Part shown: positions 1-12,966 of the stretch, piece by piece
Layout: each line of letters begins with the position of its first letter
Position numbering within the stretch: position 1 is the first letter of the stretch
Source of the DNA: Gymnorhina tibicen
Lineage: Eukaryota; Chordata; Aves; Passeriformes; Artamidae
Length of the DNA stretch: 64,000 nucleotides
Assembly (NCBI GenBank): GCA_013399875.1
Contig: VXAZ01000598.1
Span: 49,244 to 113,243, forward strand
Reading direction: 5' to 3'
Made by a program: the position numbers and the translations under genes
Notes under the pieces: generated by a model
The model's database searches: none
Seen by the model: the letters and a program-made list of their open reading frames with translations, nothing else
Told to the model about the DNA's origin: nothing

Positions 1-3000
1 CACGTTCTATAGGACCTACGAGATCTTCCTAGTTCCTGAGTGGGATGGCACACAGGCAGCCTCTGCCCTGGTGTCAGCATACAGCTATAAGGGCAGCCAG
101 TGATGCTTGCTTTGTAGGACAGGGCCACAAACTTTGCAAAGGATTCATCAGACCATCTCGACCCTACAGAATTTCTCATGTGGGTAAGAATCAGGGGTGC
201 AAGATGGCAAGTGATTACTGAAGAGATTACTGAAGAGAAGAACCTGGAGGGGTTCTCAAAAACAAAAAAGCACAGGCAGGGTTTAGAGCTGCTCAGGTGG
301 CTGGATTGCAGCCAGCACATAGCCAGGCTGTGTTGCACTGTGCAGGGTGTGACACTGGACACACCACATCCCCAGGCTCACCACATCCCCAGCCTCACAG
401 CATTCCCAGGCTCACTGCATCCCTGGGATTGCTTCTTCCCAATGCCAAGGAGATCAGCATGGCCTCACAAACTGGTGTTCAACTGAGTCCTGGGTGGGAA
501 TCCCAAGTGAACTGCTTGAGAGCTGCAAATAACTTAGGAGACAGCGATAGCTCTTTCTTTTTCCAGCAGATGGGCTTCCTGTATTATCCACTCAGTCCCA
601 GAAATAGAGATAAATCTTTGTCTTAGACATCAAAAATAGCAGATGCCGGGTTCATTGGGTCATAAATAGAGCAAAATTCAGAAAGATGCACAAGCTGATG
701 TGCCATGTGAACCATATTTCCTTTCAGATTATATCTTCTTTGCATGGTCTGGGCTTTTAAGGTCTTTTCCATCTGTGACACTGGATAATTCAATTAGAAG
801 ATTCACTTCCACTTAAGACCTCATTTGTCTTATGGAGGTAGCACAATAAATGACAGCCCTGTGAGCCACAGCACAAGACAGTGGCTCTGCCTTCCACCTT
901 GCTCATCGATTAGACTAACAAGAGGACATCTGTTTCTGAGGTCTGGAGTTGGTCTTTGTTCCCCTGGTTGCCTGGCTCCAGGAGTGTGAGCGAGAGCCAA
1001 GCAGCTGAAGCAGAAATAACACCAAGCAGGAAACAAGTAATTTCCATGCCACTGGAAATGCATGTGCAGAGAGCAATCATGTGTAGCCTGCAATTGTGTT
1101 TGTGAATAAATATTTCAGCTATCATTCTTAATACGAGTTTATTGCTGGCAGTGGCCTAGTGCTGAACAGTGGTGTCACTGGAATTCAGCTTAGTATTCAA
1201 GCTCAGCTGAAAAATGACAGCAATGCATGTTTTCTGCCAATTTTAATAGGAGCTCAGCAGCTGAGCAGAGCATTCTTTACAGATACTGCATTTGGGGAGC
1301 AGAGGGATTGTTTAGCAGAACAAGTCAAATAATTGGGATAAGCCAGTAAAGCATCTCTATCAGCAAACATATTTTCGTTTACAGGGACTCCCCAAGGGAT
1401 AAACCACTTGAATTTATGTGTTTGTGATGTGTCTTCATTGTCTAGCCATGACCAGGATTACCTGCTTTGAGGGTGGCACACCCTCTAAATGCATGCATCA
1501 CGTGTTTAGACAAACAGTGCTATCCTATATATAAGATCCTGACTGGACTCAGATTGACTGAAAATACAGAAGAACCATATAGACTGGGACTGGAAAGTGG
1601 CAAATCAGAAGAGATATTAAAGACATTGATAAACTCATGAATACTATGAAGAGATTTGGGATGACACTCTTTTCTTTTTTAATATATCTAAAAAAAGTAC
1701 TAGTTATTTAGTCATGCACCACAGGAACTTACTTACGCAAAAAAATCACATATGTTTAAGAAGCAATTAAACAAAATTGCAGCAGAGAAAGCCACCATAG
1801 ATATTAGGAGCACATGAGCAAATATTATGTATGCATCCTCTCTTGATTTACATTTTGGGTAGGTATCTGATATTGGCCACTGGTGGACACAGGACAATGG
1901 GGTAGATGGACCTTTGCACCAGTATGGCACTTGTTACATAGCTAACTTCTTAAAGTGCCACTGATATTATCCCAGTCTTCATCGGTTTGTAAGTCATGCA
2001 TGGATTCAGTGTGCACAGGACATCTGGGTAAACTGGTGATAACATGGAAGAAACAGCACTATTTTTTAAACTGTCTGTGGGAACTACACCTCCAAACATC
2101 TTAAAACTCTTACTCAAGTGAGAAATTTTTAAAACATGCTATGTGTCTGTCATTACAACACTTTTTCTAGAAATGAATCTGTTTACTCAGAAGGAAACAC
2201 TAAGAAAGGCCTTGTGAATCTTAGAAATAACCTGACATCAGGGAATACTAATGTTCAAATGGCACCCTCTGCTTTGTCAATTTGTGTAATGCTTATAAGT
2301 CGATATGTCACTTTGTCTTGATAAAGGTTAAGTGCAGGTAATGGATTAATTGGATTATTGGGTGTAATGAAAATAGTCCCAGGAGAGCACAGATGTAAAG
2401 AGACACGAGCAAGATTATGGACTACCAGCAACAGCTGAAAATACTTTTATTTCAGACATGCAGATCATGACCTGACTTTTAAGTATAGTGATCCAGCATA
2501 TGGTTCACAATGGAGTCTTGGAAGAATAATCACCACTGGTGGTTATTTTCTGGAATGTCAAGGAAGATACATAACTCTCCCAGTATCATTCAGTGTATGA
2601 ATATTTCAGTCTTCCTGGATTAGCACCGTAGCTTTACTGGTGACAAGTATCATACAGTAAGCACTCTTTTCCTCATTTTAAGTAACTCAGACATTATATC
2701 CTACCGATGAAATGACAGAAGTAATTTAAAAGCATTTTACAATGCTCTCTCCTGGTTTACCATTTTTAATTTATGATCTGTGGACTACTACTATGAGGTT
2801 CAGCAACAGAAAGGCAAGCCAATTGTCAGCAGGCTTAAATTCCCTCTAAATGAACTGTATTTTTCCATGCAGTGGAAAAGACTGGTGACATCTGCAGATG
2901 AAAAATAAAATAGAATCAATTTGTGCCATTTCAGACAGAGCTTTTTAAACACCTAATTTTCTCCAAAAGCAGTCCCGGTTTTATAAAAGGGAGCAAGGAA

Positions 3001-3394
3001 CTGATTTATCAGTTAATTCAATACTACCATACTTCTCTGCAGCAAAGCAGAAAAGGGTGCACAGTGCTTTCGTTAAACATTGCTCAATATAGGCAACTGC
3101 ACACGGAAATTGATGCCTTCCCTATGTTTTAACTGTTAATGCATAAACCAGCACAAACTCTCATGACCTAACGTCTGCACAAGGAACTTTTGTGTTCTCT
3201 CACTTCTTTCTTTCACTTGGAACTCACAGAGGTTCTTTTGTTCATGCTACCTTAAAATATCATAACAAAAAGAAGAAGGAAGAAAAATCGATTGAGGCAG
3301 TCAATCTGATATAAAAGATCTTTTTTCCACACATTTTGAAATGTTTAATGTATGTAGGGCCAAATTCTAAGCCTTTTTAAAAGTGAAGGTGGGA

Positions 3395-3396
<2 letters not shown>
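1..3396. other. Intergenic, nothing recognised
   Basis: Short chance frames only. Around 350-430 there is a loose repetition of a cacatccccaggctca-like unit. Confidence 0.6.
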
Positions 3397-3465
<69 letters not shown>

Positions 3466-3511
3466 TATTATTATTATTAAAANATTATTATTATTATTAT
3501 TATTATTATTT
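3397..3511. repeat. (AAT)n microsatellite turning into (ATT)n around a single N
   Basis: About 22 AAT units are followed by ATT units, then aaaana, then more ATT units. The two halves are reverse complements and could pair as a hairpin. The N at 3483 marks an assembly join. Confidence 0.95.
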
Positions 3512-6500
3512 CTTTAAAATTATGTATTATTTATATGCAGAAAAATTTCCATATTGGTTAGATTAATTACTCATAATTAATAATCGGTCTAGCTCCGTTA
3601 AATAACTTTATATCACTGAAGCCTCTACACCAGGCTGTCCAGATACCTCTCCTAGGATCCCAGTCACACTAAAAGGATATGATCATCTGCAGTACTAGTT
3701 CTGAATATTAAAAACATATTTTTAAAATTCTGCCCCCATTTAAGGACAGGGTAGCCGGTATGGAATCAGGATATGAATATATATAAATCAGGTTCCTTCT
3801 ACTGAGGTGAAATAATCTGAATTCCCCAGGAAGTGAAGGACTGTCTTAGGTTCTTCATTTTTATGACTAGATCTGCTAGATCATAGTACAGATGTACTCA
3901 GTCATTCCATTCAGTTACGTGCAACTAAAAGATCACTTTTCTGTGTTTCTTCCAGGAGCCACCCTTTGTCTTCTCTTCTACCCGAGCAAAATTACTCTGA
4001 AAAACCTAGCTTTTAATACTCTCTTTGGCAGGTTAAAGTGCACCTTGCTGAGAAACTGAATTTAGGGTAGGCAGCCTCAGAAACACCTGGGATGTGTTGT
4101 AAATGTAGGATCAGACCTTTCTTTCAGGAGACAAATCCCAAGAATTCTGACATTTCTTTTAAAAATATATCAGAGCTAAGCCGGTAAATTAGTTAACAGT
4201 TCCTGTTTGCTGGCAAAGAAGTCTTTTCAAACTTACTCAGCACTTTGTGTCAGATGCTGAATGTCTGCGGTCATAATCTTAAATTCCTGTTTGTTTTCAG
4301 TCAGCTGTTTTTGTTTTTTTCCAAAAAAACCAAATAGTTGCACAGGACTCAGTTTCTCCAGATGTCATATTCTCACAAACAGGTTATAAGACACTTCTTG
4401 TCTTCCTCAGTTAGGTTATGAAAATCACTCTGATCACTCATTTCTCTCCTGTTTCCTTCACACTCAATGTCTTCTAGAGCATATCTGTCCCATTAATAGC
4501 TTGTTTCATAAACATAACAAGTACAAAAGCCATTCCCTTCACGTCCTGCAGAATAATTCAGTGCAACAAGAATCAGGAAGCTGAACAATACATGTGAACA
4601 CACGTATTTTTGAAAGACTGGCTAACACAACTCATTGATGAAAGCTTTATATGACGGTGAAGCCACTGGGATTCTCTATTCCATTATCATCTGCTATCAG
4701 TTTAAGCATTTTGTTGCTGTATTTTGCTGGTGTGAACAGCATTTACTCTTTTTTGATGATGAATTGTGTCCCAGATTGATTTTATATGTGGAAATCTCCC
4801 TGGGGACTTTGCAGTCCCACAGAAGGTGGGGCTATTTTTCACATGACAGTGCCAGAGCAGTGGAATATACAGCTGCAAGCCCCAGGACATTGCTGTACCT
4901 GGGCTGTCATCTCCTCCAGTGGAGACTTCCAGTGCTCAGGGGAAAAATCTCTCTTTTAAAGAGGCTTAAGATTTTGGAGTTTATATACTTCTTTCAACAT
5001 AAGGTCCAGGAACTGAAACGTTGCCCAAAAAAGTGATGTAACGTGGTGCTGCCACAAGCTGCACCACTGTGTACGGAGGGTTAGCACTGCACCGAAGCAC
5101 AGGGAATACAGTCATGCTAGGTAGGGCAGTGCTGAGGAATTGAACAGTGCTGTGGGATGTGCCCAGGCACTCACACCCGATGGCATTAGATGATTAGGCT
5201 CACCCTCAGTAAAGTTTTGGTCCAACAAAACAAATAGGCTCCCAAAACATCCTAGACATGGTAATTTCCAGTTGTGGCCATCGTATTTGGAAATGTAAGT
5301 GGGGTTAAGAAGCCGTGAGCTCAGAATTCTAAGAGGTTGGCCTCTGTGCCATTAAAAATCTGTTATGCTTGATTTACAAGCATAGATGTAATCAACAAAT
5401 GGAACTCTTACTTCAATGATTCACTAATTGTGATCTTTGTATTTTATTATTACAATAGCTGTTATCTACAAATCATGCTATGGTCCCTAGATCTGCCCCA
5501 AAGCATGCACAGCACAGTAGGGTAGAACACATAACAGTAATGCCTCACTGTCTGCAAGTCTCCCAACTTAACATTAGGTTAAATCAAACTTTTCCATCTT
5601 CCTTCTGAGGCTGACACAAATGATGTGAGATCTTGTCTCTACATAAGTACCTTCCAGTGGAACTGATAACTGCACAGGAGGGACTTGGTAGCCCCAGTAC
5701 GCATCTTTCTGGACAGCTAATGCAGGAAAATGGAACTTGCCTTTGGAAAAAAAAAGAAGCACTGACAAGTTCTTGTGCTTTTGGAATGAAATTTAAAAGT
5801 AATTTTTCCTGGATGGGAAGAGTGAACAAACACCAGCAATAGCAACTCAGTCCAAAGAAGCCAATAGAAGTTCTGTTACTGGTATTTTTATGAACAGACC
5901 ACATATATGAAAATAACCACTTGTAAAAACTGGCTGCTTTTTTCTCAATTTTGCTCTTCAGTTATAAGTGCAGCAGCAACTCTGCAACTGTCCTGTTATC
6001 AAATTGTTATGTCAGAATAAAACAAAAGAGTACAAGTTTCAGAAAAAGTGAATATCATGCAATCATCTTTAGTCAGTGCATCATCCACCTAAAACAGCAA
6101 GAGTCCTATAGAAATAAATAACTTAATAATAGATAAGGACTACCTTATTCTTTGTGCATTTTGACGCTGCCTTGTTATTTAAGCACTGGGACAATTACTT
6201 TCCCCACTATCATTTTTCCTCCCTGTGTTTCTCTTTCATTTTTTGTTTCTTCATCAGACCACTGAAAAATAAAGTTGGAAAGCATAGGTACCCATGGAAC
6301 AAAGGGATAAAAAAGCACTATGGGAGTAGAGGACAGAGGGAATCTGCAATAGTGGATTTAGTGTAGTTTGTAGCATTATCTTTCCAGACTGCCCAGCAAG
6401 AGGCCAGTTGCTCAACTTGTCATGTTCCAATGAAAGAGAAACCCATGACTATTGCAACCAGGAAATGTTGACATAATGGAGTTACTAAGAAAACCTGAAT

Positions 6501-8865
6501 CTTAGTCATTCTCCATCTTAGACACATTGCAAGCAAAGTCACACAAGTTTTATGCATATTAGTGCCACCACTTTTTTTGTTGTTGTTTTGCCTTGAAAGG
6601 GATTATAATAATCAGGCAAATTTTTTTGTCAGCGCACAAAATGAAATAGCGTTTTCCACAAACACATGAAAAAGAAGATGTTGAGCCTGTAGCATGGTTG
6701 TATCCTGTGAATGGATCCATTGCAAGGAAGGGGAACTACCGAGAACTGCCAGTAGGACAGATTCAGACACATGTGGGTCTCTCCACCTCCAGTTGCTATC
6801 ATTATTGCACTCTTAATGCCCTTGGGGAGACATTAATCCTGTATTCAAGAATTCTCTCAGTACTGAACATTCTGGACAATGACCTGCCTATGAGACTACA
6901 CGAATTCTCCACCACGCTTTAAAAAAGTCACTAGTGGAAGTAGCAGTAGCTGGATATACAGAAGACTGAGCCAGTTAAATTTGGCTAAAGGGAGTTAATA
7001 TTGTAGGCAAGGGCTCTGTGGCATGAAGCAAGGAGGAGAAAGGCAGAGCTAGCTGTGTGATTGGAGCAGGATGAGCAAGGCAAGGAAAAGGATGGAAAAC
7101 GACGTGAGCAGGTGTGGGACCTCATGCCCTTGTGGTATTACATGTGGGTTATTCCCACGGTGGTGGGAAAGGAGAGGGTGGATGCCACTGCAGGGCACGG
7201 ACCATCTGCCTACTGCTGCCCACTGGAGCGATCTGCATGAGAGGAAGTGAGAACACGAGTTGCAAAAGGCAGTACAGCTGAGCCTGTGCCCCTGTCTTGG
7301 CACCCCAGGCTGCTGCTAAGTCCCTTGCTTTCAGATCATTTTCAGATCTCCCGCTCTTATGTTCTCCTGTTAGCAGCAATTCATTTTCCATGCTCTCCCC
7401 CTTTTATGAGACTGTAATATGGCTGAATGCCATTGATTCAATCAAAATAAACATCAAAAATCCTCTTAAAAACATTAGTATGTAAATCTTTGTGTCAAGT
7501 CAGTAAAGATGATGATTATCACTCAGAGTCAAGAAATATTTTTTGGGACAAACAAAAGATGAAGTGTAGGTGTTTATTTAGCTATTGTCTTTTGATGATC
7601 TTCATTTTTAAGCCCTGAAGATGTGTGAAATGGTCTCCATATTAAAGAACTTCTGCTGAAGACATTGACTAAATCAATGCGAGTTAGGGTTAGAGGCCAG
7701 GATTTCTAAAATCTTGATAGGCATATTTAGCTACCTCTTATTATCTGCTTCCTCCTGTTCAGAGCAAGTGATCACAGATAAATCACAGATCTACATATTT
7801 TGCACATGATGTAAAAATTATGAAAAGAATTGAACTGAAATATGAGAAGCATATAGCCAAAATTTTAATTGCTTGCCTTAATGTTCATGCCTGCTGCTAA
7901 GTTTGAATCCTTGAATCCTCTGCTCTTCTAATCAATACAGGAATAGAAAATGTGCCTTTTGTTTAAGAAGTCACTAGTATATAAACTTCAACTGAAGTAA
8001 GCAGAAATGAAACAAAAGCTTATGTTTTCCTGCAAAAATGAGTGACCAGCAGTAAATTCTGGGTAATGAAAGGGGTTTGTTTCATGACAGAGAGATCTCG
8101 GGCAGATAACCACAAGTATGTGTCATTCTTTATTCATTGTGAAGTTGAGAGGGGAAGGCTAGTCTGCCTTTAACATTTGAAAGCTAAAAGTCACACTCAA
8201 CGTATTTTCAAGTTATTAGTAAAATTAAGGTTCTTACAGCTGCTATAATTCCCCAAATATATAAATACTCTGCTTTGAATATGTATCTCAAATATATAGT
8301 TCTTGCCATTACCAGTATAACCCAAATAATTTGGTACATTATAAAACAACACATTAGGAGTTTTTCTATTGATTGGCAAACAGGTTTCTGCTGGGATGGT
8401 ATTATCATCTAATGGCTCTAAAAAGCATAAAACTACTGAATTATTTAACCTAATTTAAATTCCACGCAGAGGTAGAAAACCCACAACAAATCTGTTCTTG
8501 CTCAAAATAATTTTTTGTTGTTAATTTGTGATTTAAATGTTAAAGACTTTTCTTAAACCTGATTTTATTTATTTTGCTGACATATCATGCTTCTAAGATT
8601 CTGCATATACTGGGAAAGGCTCATGTAATTTACTTCTTGAGCTGCAGTTAATGGTATCCTTATTATTTTCCTTATTGCAATAATTTTCTTTGTTTTCACC
8701 CTGACAGTTTAACTATTATAATTCAAAGTAGCAGTGTTGAAAGACAAATAAGACAAATGAGCTTTTTAAAAATAAATCATCTCGGGTTTATTTGTATTTT
8801 CCTTCATTTAATTTGACATGAGCATTTATTTCCTGATTAAGAAGCTCAGGATTGGCATACAGCAC
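3512..8865. other. Intergenic, nothing recognised
   Basis: A+T-rich, with frames up to 133 codons (4635-5036) that have no recognisable domain, splice context or compositional bias. I see no RNA gene or mobile element. Confidence 0.55.
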
Positions 8866-8982
8866 CCACCATGTGGGGCTCCGAGCAACAAGGTCTAGTG
8901 AAAGGTGTCCCAGCCCATGGCAGGGGCATTGGAACTAGGCAGTCTTTAAGGCCCCTTCCAGCCCAAGCCATTCTATGATTAG
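8866..8982 (+). mobile_element. CR1 LINE 3'-end fragment, plus-strand sense
   Basis: It contains the typical CR1 3' end: gtgtcccagcccatggcagg, ggaactaggcagtctttaag, ccttccagcccaagcc, finishing attctatgatta. Only the last ~115 bases of the element remain. Confidence 0.85.
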
Positions 8983-10046
8983 AAATACAGCAATACCAAA
9001 AACTTGGCATCAGGGTGTTTCACAACATTTTTGTCTGAGAAAAAACAAAACCAAAAAACCACAACCCCAACCAAAAACCTTACGCAGTTTAACGGTTTAA
9101 AAAAGTTCATTATGGAAAGGTAACTCACCCTGCATATCCCCAGAGATTCTGGCCTCTTTTTCAATTACTTTGGTAATTTCCACTGATACGGACACCTGTT
9201 CTTTGGATACCTGTTCAGACTACCATCCTTATTTCACTGAGGACACTAAAAAGCAGCTAGGTATTATATAATAAAAATGCCTTTTACGAATTTAAAAACA
9301 GAGTGAGAAACGTCTTTTCTGCATTTCTCCAAGCATGTGAGCTGTATACATAGTGTGGAAATGCAGGACAAAACATGTAGAATATTTTTCTTCAGTGTCG
9401 TAGACACTTCCTTGCCTTGCTCATTGAGGTAGAGAGGTTCATTTAGGAACACATGCTAATGTCATTTCCTTTTGAAAAGGAATAGTGATTTCTTCTGTTT
9501 AAACATGGAGAAGGAGCTAAATGTCTATGCGCTGGTCAGCAGGAGAGCTGCTGCTCTCAGAGAGCACAGCACTGTGAGGACTGTCTTTGCTGGGCTTTGC
9601 ACAGGCACCCAGCTGCAGCCAGATGGTTACTTGACTCTTCAAAAAAAAAGTACTAGTTAACAACAGCCTAAGGAAGTACAGGGCAACCCTTCCAGCTTTG
9701 CTCTTTCCTTCCAAGCCTTTAACTTCCCTCCCAACTCAAAACTTCACTAGTCTTTGAGAAGAACATCTGCTATGACAGAGACTGAGTACACTGGGGCCAG
9801 CATTTAAATTTAAAGTGGCTTTGATTAGACTCCAGAATGCCTAGCAGAATACTTATACCACAGGCTGATTCAAAGACATAAAGAGCATACTATGGCTGTG
9901 TTACTTTAGGGGACCTTTTGACACCAGCCTATTTGTCAGAGCAAAGTGTGAAATAGTCAAGACCTGAATGATCATCCAACCACTGCAGAAGTCCCATGTG
10001 TTCAGGCAGGCAGTACCCACCCCCCCTGGACCTCGAAACTGGAGAC
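8983..10046. other. Intergenic, nothing recognised
   Basis: Unique-looking sequence between the CR1 fragment and the LTR-like block. Confidence 0.6.
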
Positions 10047-10785
10047 TGTTGGGATGGGAGAAAGTAGAGGCCAGGAACAGGAGAATTCATGTCCTGTGCC
10101 CGTGAGGATGTACTCGGGCATCAGGATAGGCCAGCCATTCATTTCCCCCTTGCCGCGGTGCTGTCCTCCAGCTAGCGGCGACCACCCAGCACTGGGCTCT
10201 TGCCCAGCCCGGAGGGGTGATGGAGGCTGCACACAGCACAGGAGGGCAGGCACAGCTCCGGCAGTGTTCGCCTTGCCCACCGTTGGCAAGGACGCGTGGA
10301 GGAGGAAGGCAGGAGGCGGAGGGACTTCTTCGATGAAAAATGAAGGGTTTATTGAGGGTGAGAGTCCAGGAGCAAACCAAGCAGGGAGACGAAGAAACCA
10401 GAAAATGACTGTGACAAGGCGGTTTTATACCCTAACAAAATGGGCGGGGAAAGCATCCAACAACCAATGGTACAGCAGCAAGGGGGCATTAGAAAGGTGG
10501 GGAAAAGGGTGTACAACCAATGGTAACAGGGGTAGGCAGAGAGAATTAACACGGGCCAATGAGGGACCGAGGAAGGGAGAACTTTCTTGATGGGGAACCA
10601 AATATAGGGGGAAAGGGGAGGAGATGGCAATAGCCAATTTTGGGTCCTAAATTTGCATGTCCCACACAGCCCCCTGGGAACTCACCCTAACCTAGGGTTC
10701 CTGGGCTGTGTGGGCATTGAACCACTGGACCTGCTGGTCTCCTTGGTCCTGATGGCCATGGCACCGGCCATGACACACTGCAACA
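10047..10785 (-). mobile_element. Probable endogenous retroviral LTR (3'-LTR-like), minus strand
   Basis: Read on the minus strand, a purine run TTGAGGAAGGGGG is followed directly by TGTTGCAG, the arrangement of a polypurine tract and LTR start. A TATAAAA box lies at 10429-10423 and AATAAA at 10353-10348, the order and spacing of U3 and R. A candidate end CAACA at 10051-10047 mirrors the TGTTG start. The block is much richer in G+C than its flanks and has CCAAT-type motifs near 10462 and 10514. Matching target-site duplications were not found and no internal retroviral genes are recognisable upstream, so the 3' limit and the status as solo or 3' LTR are uncertain. Confidence 0.55.
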
Positions 10786-12176
10786 CCCCCTTCCTCAAGG
10801 AGATGAAGTGAGTAGATCTCTTTCCTTGGCTGCTAGCATTCCTTTTTACTTCATTCTTTCAGCAGGGCACTTCAGCTTGACAAGGGTTTACTCTGTCCTT
10901 GAGATCATAATTTTTTAGAATTTAAGTCTTGTTAAGCCTATGAATGTCTTCGGGTCTTCATATTTAAGAAAGGCTTAATCTGAAGGCTTAATTTGAAGAC
11001 TTCCAAATAAACAAAATACAATGATGTTCCCATGTATGTTTTTTGCAAAAGTTAAGCTGTGCAGCAGAAATGTTTCCTATTCACTCTGCCTTTTTTTGTT
11101 AGCTCTGTTACTTGTTAACCTCCCAAAAGCCATCATCAAAACAGATCTTGGTAATTTTCTTGTAAAGGAAAAATCTGTGCCTTATTAGTCTTCTCACAAG
11201 AGGAAGAAGTTTGATTTCCTCAAATATCCCTCCTCACTATAAGACTCGGGTTTAGGTTCCTTTCCTACTTCAACTCCCTTTTCAAACATGGACAGCAGCA
11301 TTGAAAGATCTGTTTCACTTTGCTCCCATCAATAATGCATGGAGATGATACTTCCTTCTTAAGCTACTAGACCCAAGGATTATCCTCTTTGATCTAAAAC
11401 ACTGGGCTGCAAATCAGGTTAAACTGATCGGGTTTTCTACTATCATCTGTATTCATGTGAAGTTCCTGTTCAGTGTCACTGATTTTTAGGATGAGGAAAA
11501 ACTCCATTTTGTCTTTTTTTGTCTTTTTCCTCAGATATGGTTATGTGTGAGTGTGGCTGGAGGTTTTTCCAACGTCCACTCTCCTCTTGCAACTGAGGCA
11601 CAGAAAAGAAGAAATGGAGTCAGAAGTGGGGAAAAAAAAATAATACAAAAACTAAGAGTACCACAGGAAGAAGGAAGGGAGGGGAAATTGTAGCAGTGTG
11701 TTAATAACATTTATCACTGACAATCACAGAACATGCTTTAAAACACAATTCCTCATTCTTCAATTATCTACAAAAATATCATGTTACCAGGTTCCTTCTG
11801 TGTAGCTGTTTTTCATTTCAGTCTTTCAATATATGAAACACTGTAAAATTCATTGAACTCTGAATTGTATTTCTTCCTTTCTGGCTTGTTTTTCCATAGG
11901 AACCACCCCTGTACAACTGTGCCATCTGCCTGTCTGCCTCCCAGCTCCAAATTCAGTGCAACACCTAGCCTGAGCCAAGTTTGAGAGAGGTGCAACATTC
12001 TCAAAGATGCTGAGTTCTTACAAGTTCCTTGGAAAATTAGCAGCCTAAAAGAGGAAAGAAGCCCAATTTAGTATCTCATGGTGAGTCAAAGACAGATCCA
12101 ACTCAATGTCTCTATTTGAAGAGGCAGCAGCCATCTGGCCAGTGCGTAGGCGCATTTTGGCTGGTTTGTCAAGACA
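10786..12176. other. Intergenic, possibly upstream retroviral remnant
   Basis: If the neighbouring LTR is a 3' LTR, the internal part of the provirus should lie here. I could not recognise any gag, pol or env motif, so it may be deleted or too decayed. Confidence 0.4.
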
Positions 12177-12966
12177 CAGAATAACAGAATCACAAAATCA
12201 CGGAATTATTAAGGCTGGAAAAGATCTCCAAGAGCACCTTTGACTGATCACACCTGGGCAACTAGACCGTGGTACTAAGTGACATGTCCAGTCATTTGCT
12301 AAACACCTCCAGGGACAGTGATTCAACCACGTTCCTGGACAGTGCGTTCCAGTGTTTAACAACCCTTTCCATGAAGAAATTTTTCCAGCTCCACTTCCCT
12401 TCTCTGGACTCACTCCAGCACCTCATTGTNGCACCTTTGACTGATCACACCTGGGCAACTAGACCGTGGTACTAAGTGACATGTCCAGTCATTTGCTAAA
12501 CACCTCCAGGGACAGTGATTCAACCACGTTCCTGGACAGTGCGTTCCAGTGTTTAACAACCCTTTCCATGAAGAAATTTTTCCAGCTCCACTTCCCTTCT
12601 CTGGACTCACTCCAGCACCTCATTGTCTTTCTTGGAGTGAGGGGCCCAGAACTGGACACAGCACTCGAGGTGTGGCCTCACCAGTACCCAGTACAAGGGG
12701 ACAATCCCTGCCCTGGCCCTGCTGGCCACACCATTGCTGATCCAGGCCAGGATGCCACTGGCCTTCTTGGCCACCTGGGCACACCCTGGCTCATGTTCAG
12801 CTGCTGTCACCAGCACCCCCAGGTCCTTTCCAGCCCCTCTGTCCCAGCCTGTGGCGCTGCCTGGGGTTGTTGTGACTCCAGGGCAGGACCCAGCACTTGC
12901 CCCTTGTTGAACCACTGGCCTCAGCCCATGGATCCAGCCTGTCCAGACCCTCTGCAGAGCCTACAC
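12177..12966 (-). mobile_element. CR1 LINE 3'-end fragment, minus-strand sense, with an assembly duplication
   Basis: The plus strand opens cagaataacagaatcac, the reverse complement of a CR1 tail, and continues through CR1 3' sequence shared with 26466-27208, ending near ccctctgcagagcc. A 196-base segment is present twice around a single N at 12430, which is almost surely an assembly error. The true element is about 200 bases shorter than it appears. Confidence 0.85.

Noticed and set aside
4635..5036. 133-codon plus-strand frame
   Set aside because: No recognisable motif, no splice or promoter context, and composition like the surrounding intergenic DNA.
10054..10590. 178-codon plus-strand frame
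   Set aside because: It runs antisense through the LTR-like block, whose high G+C keeps frames open. It shows no domain and no splice context.
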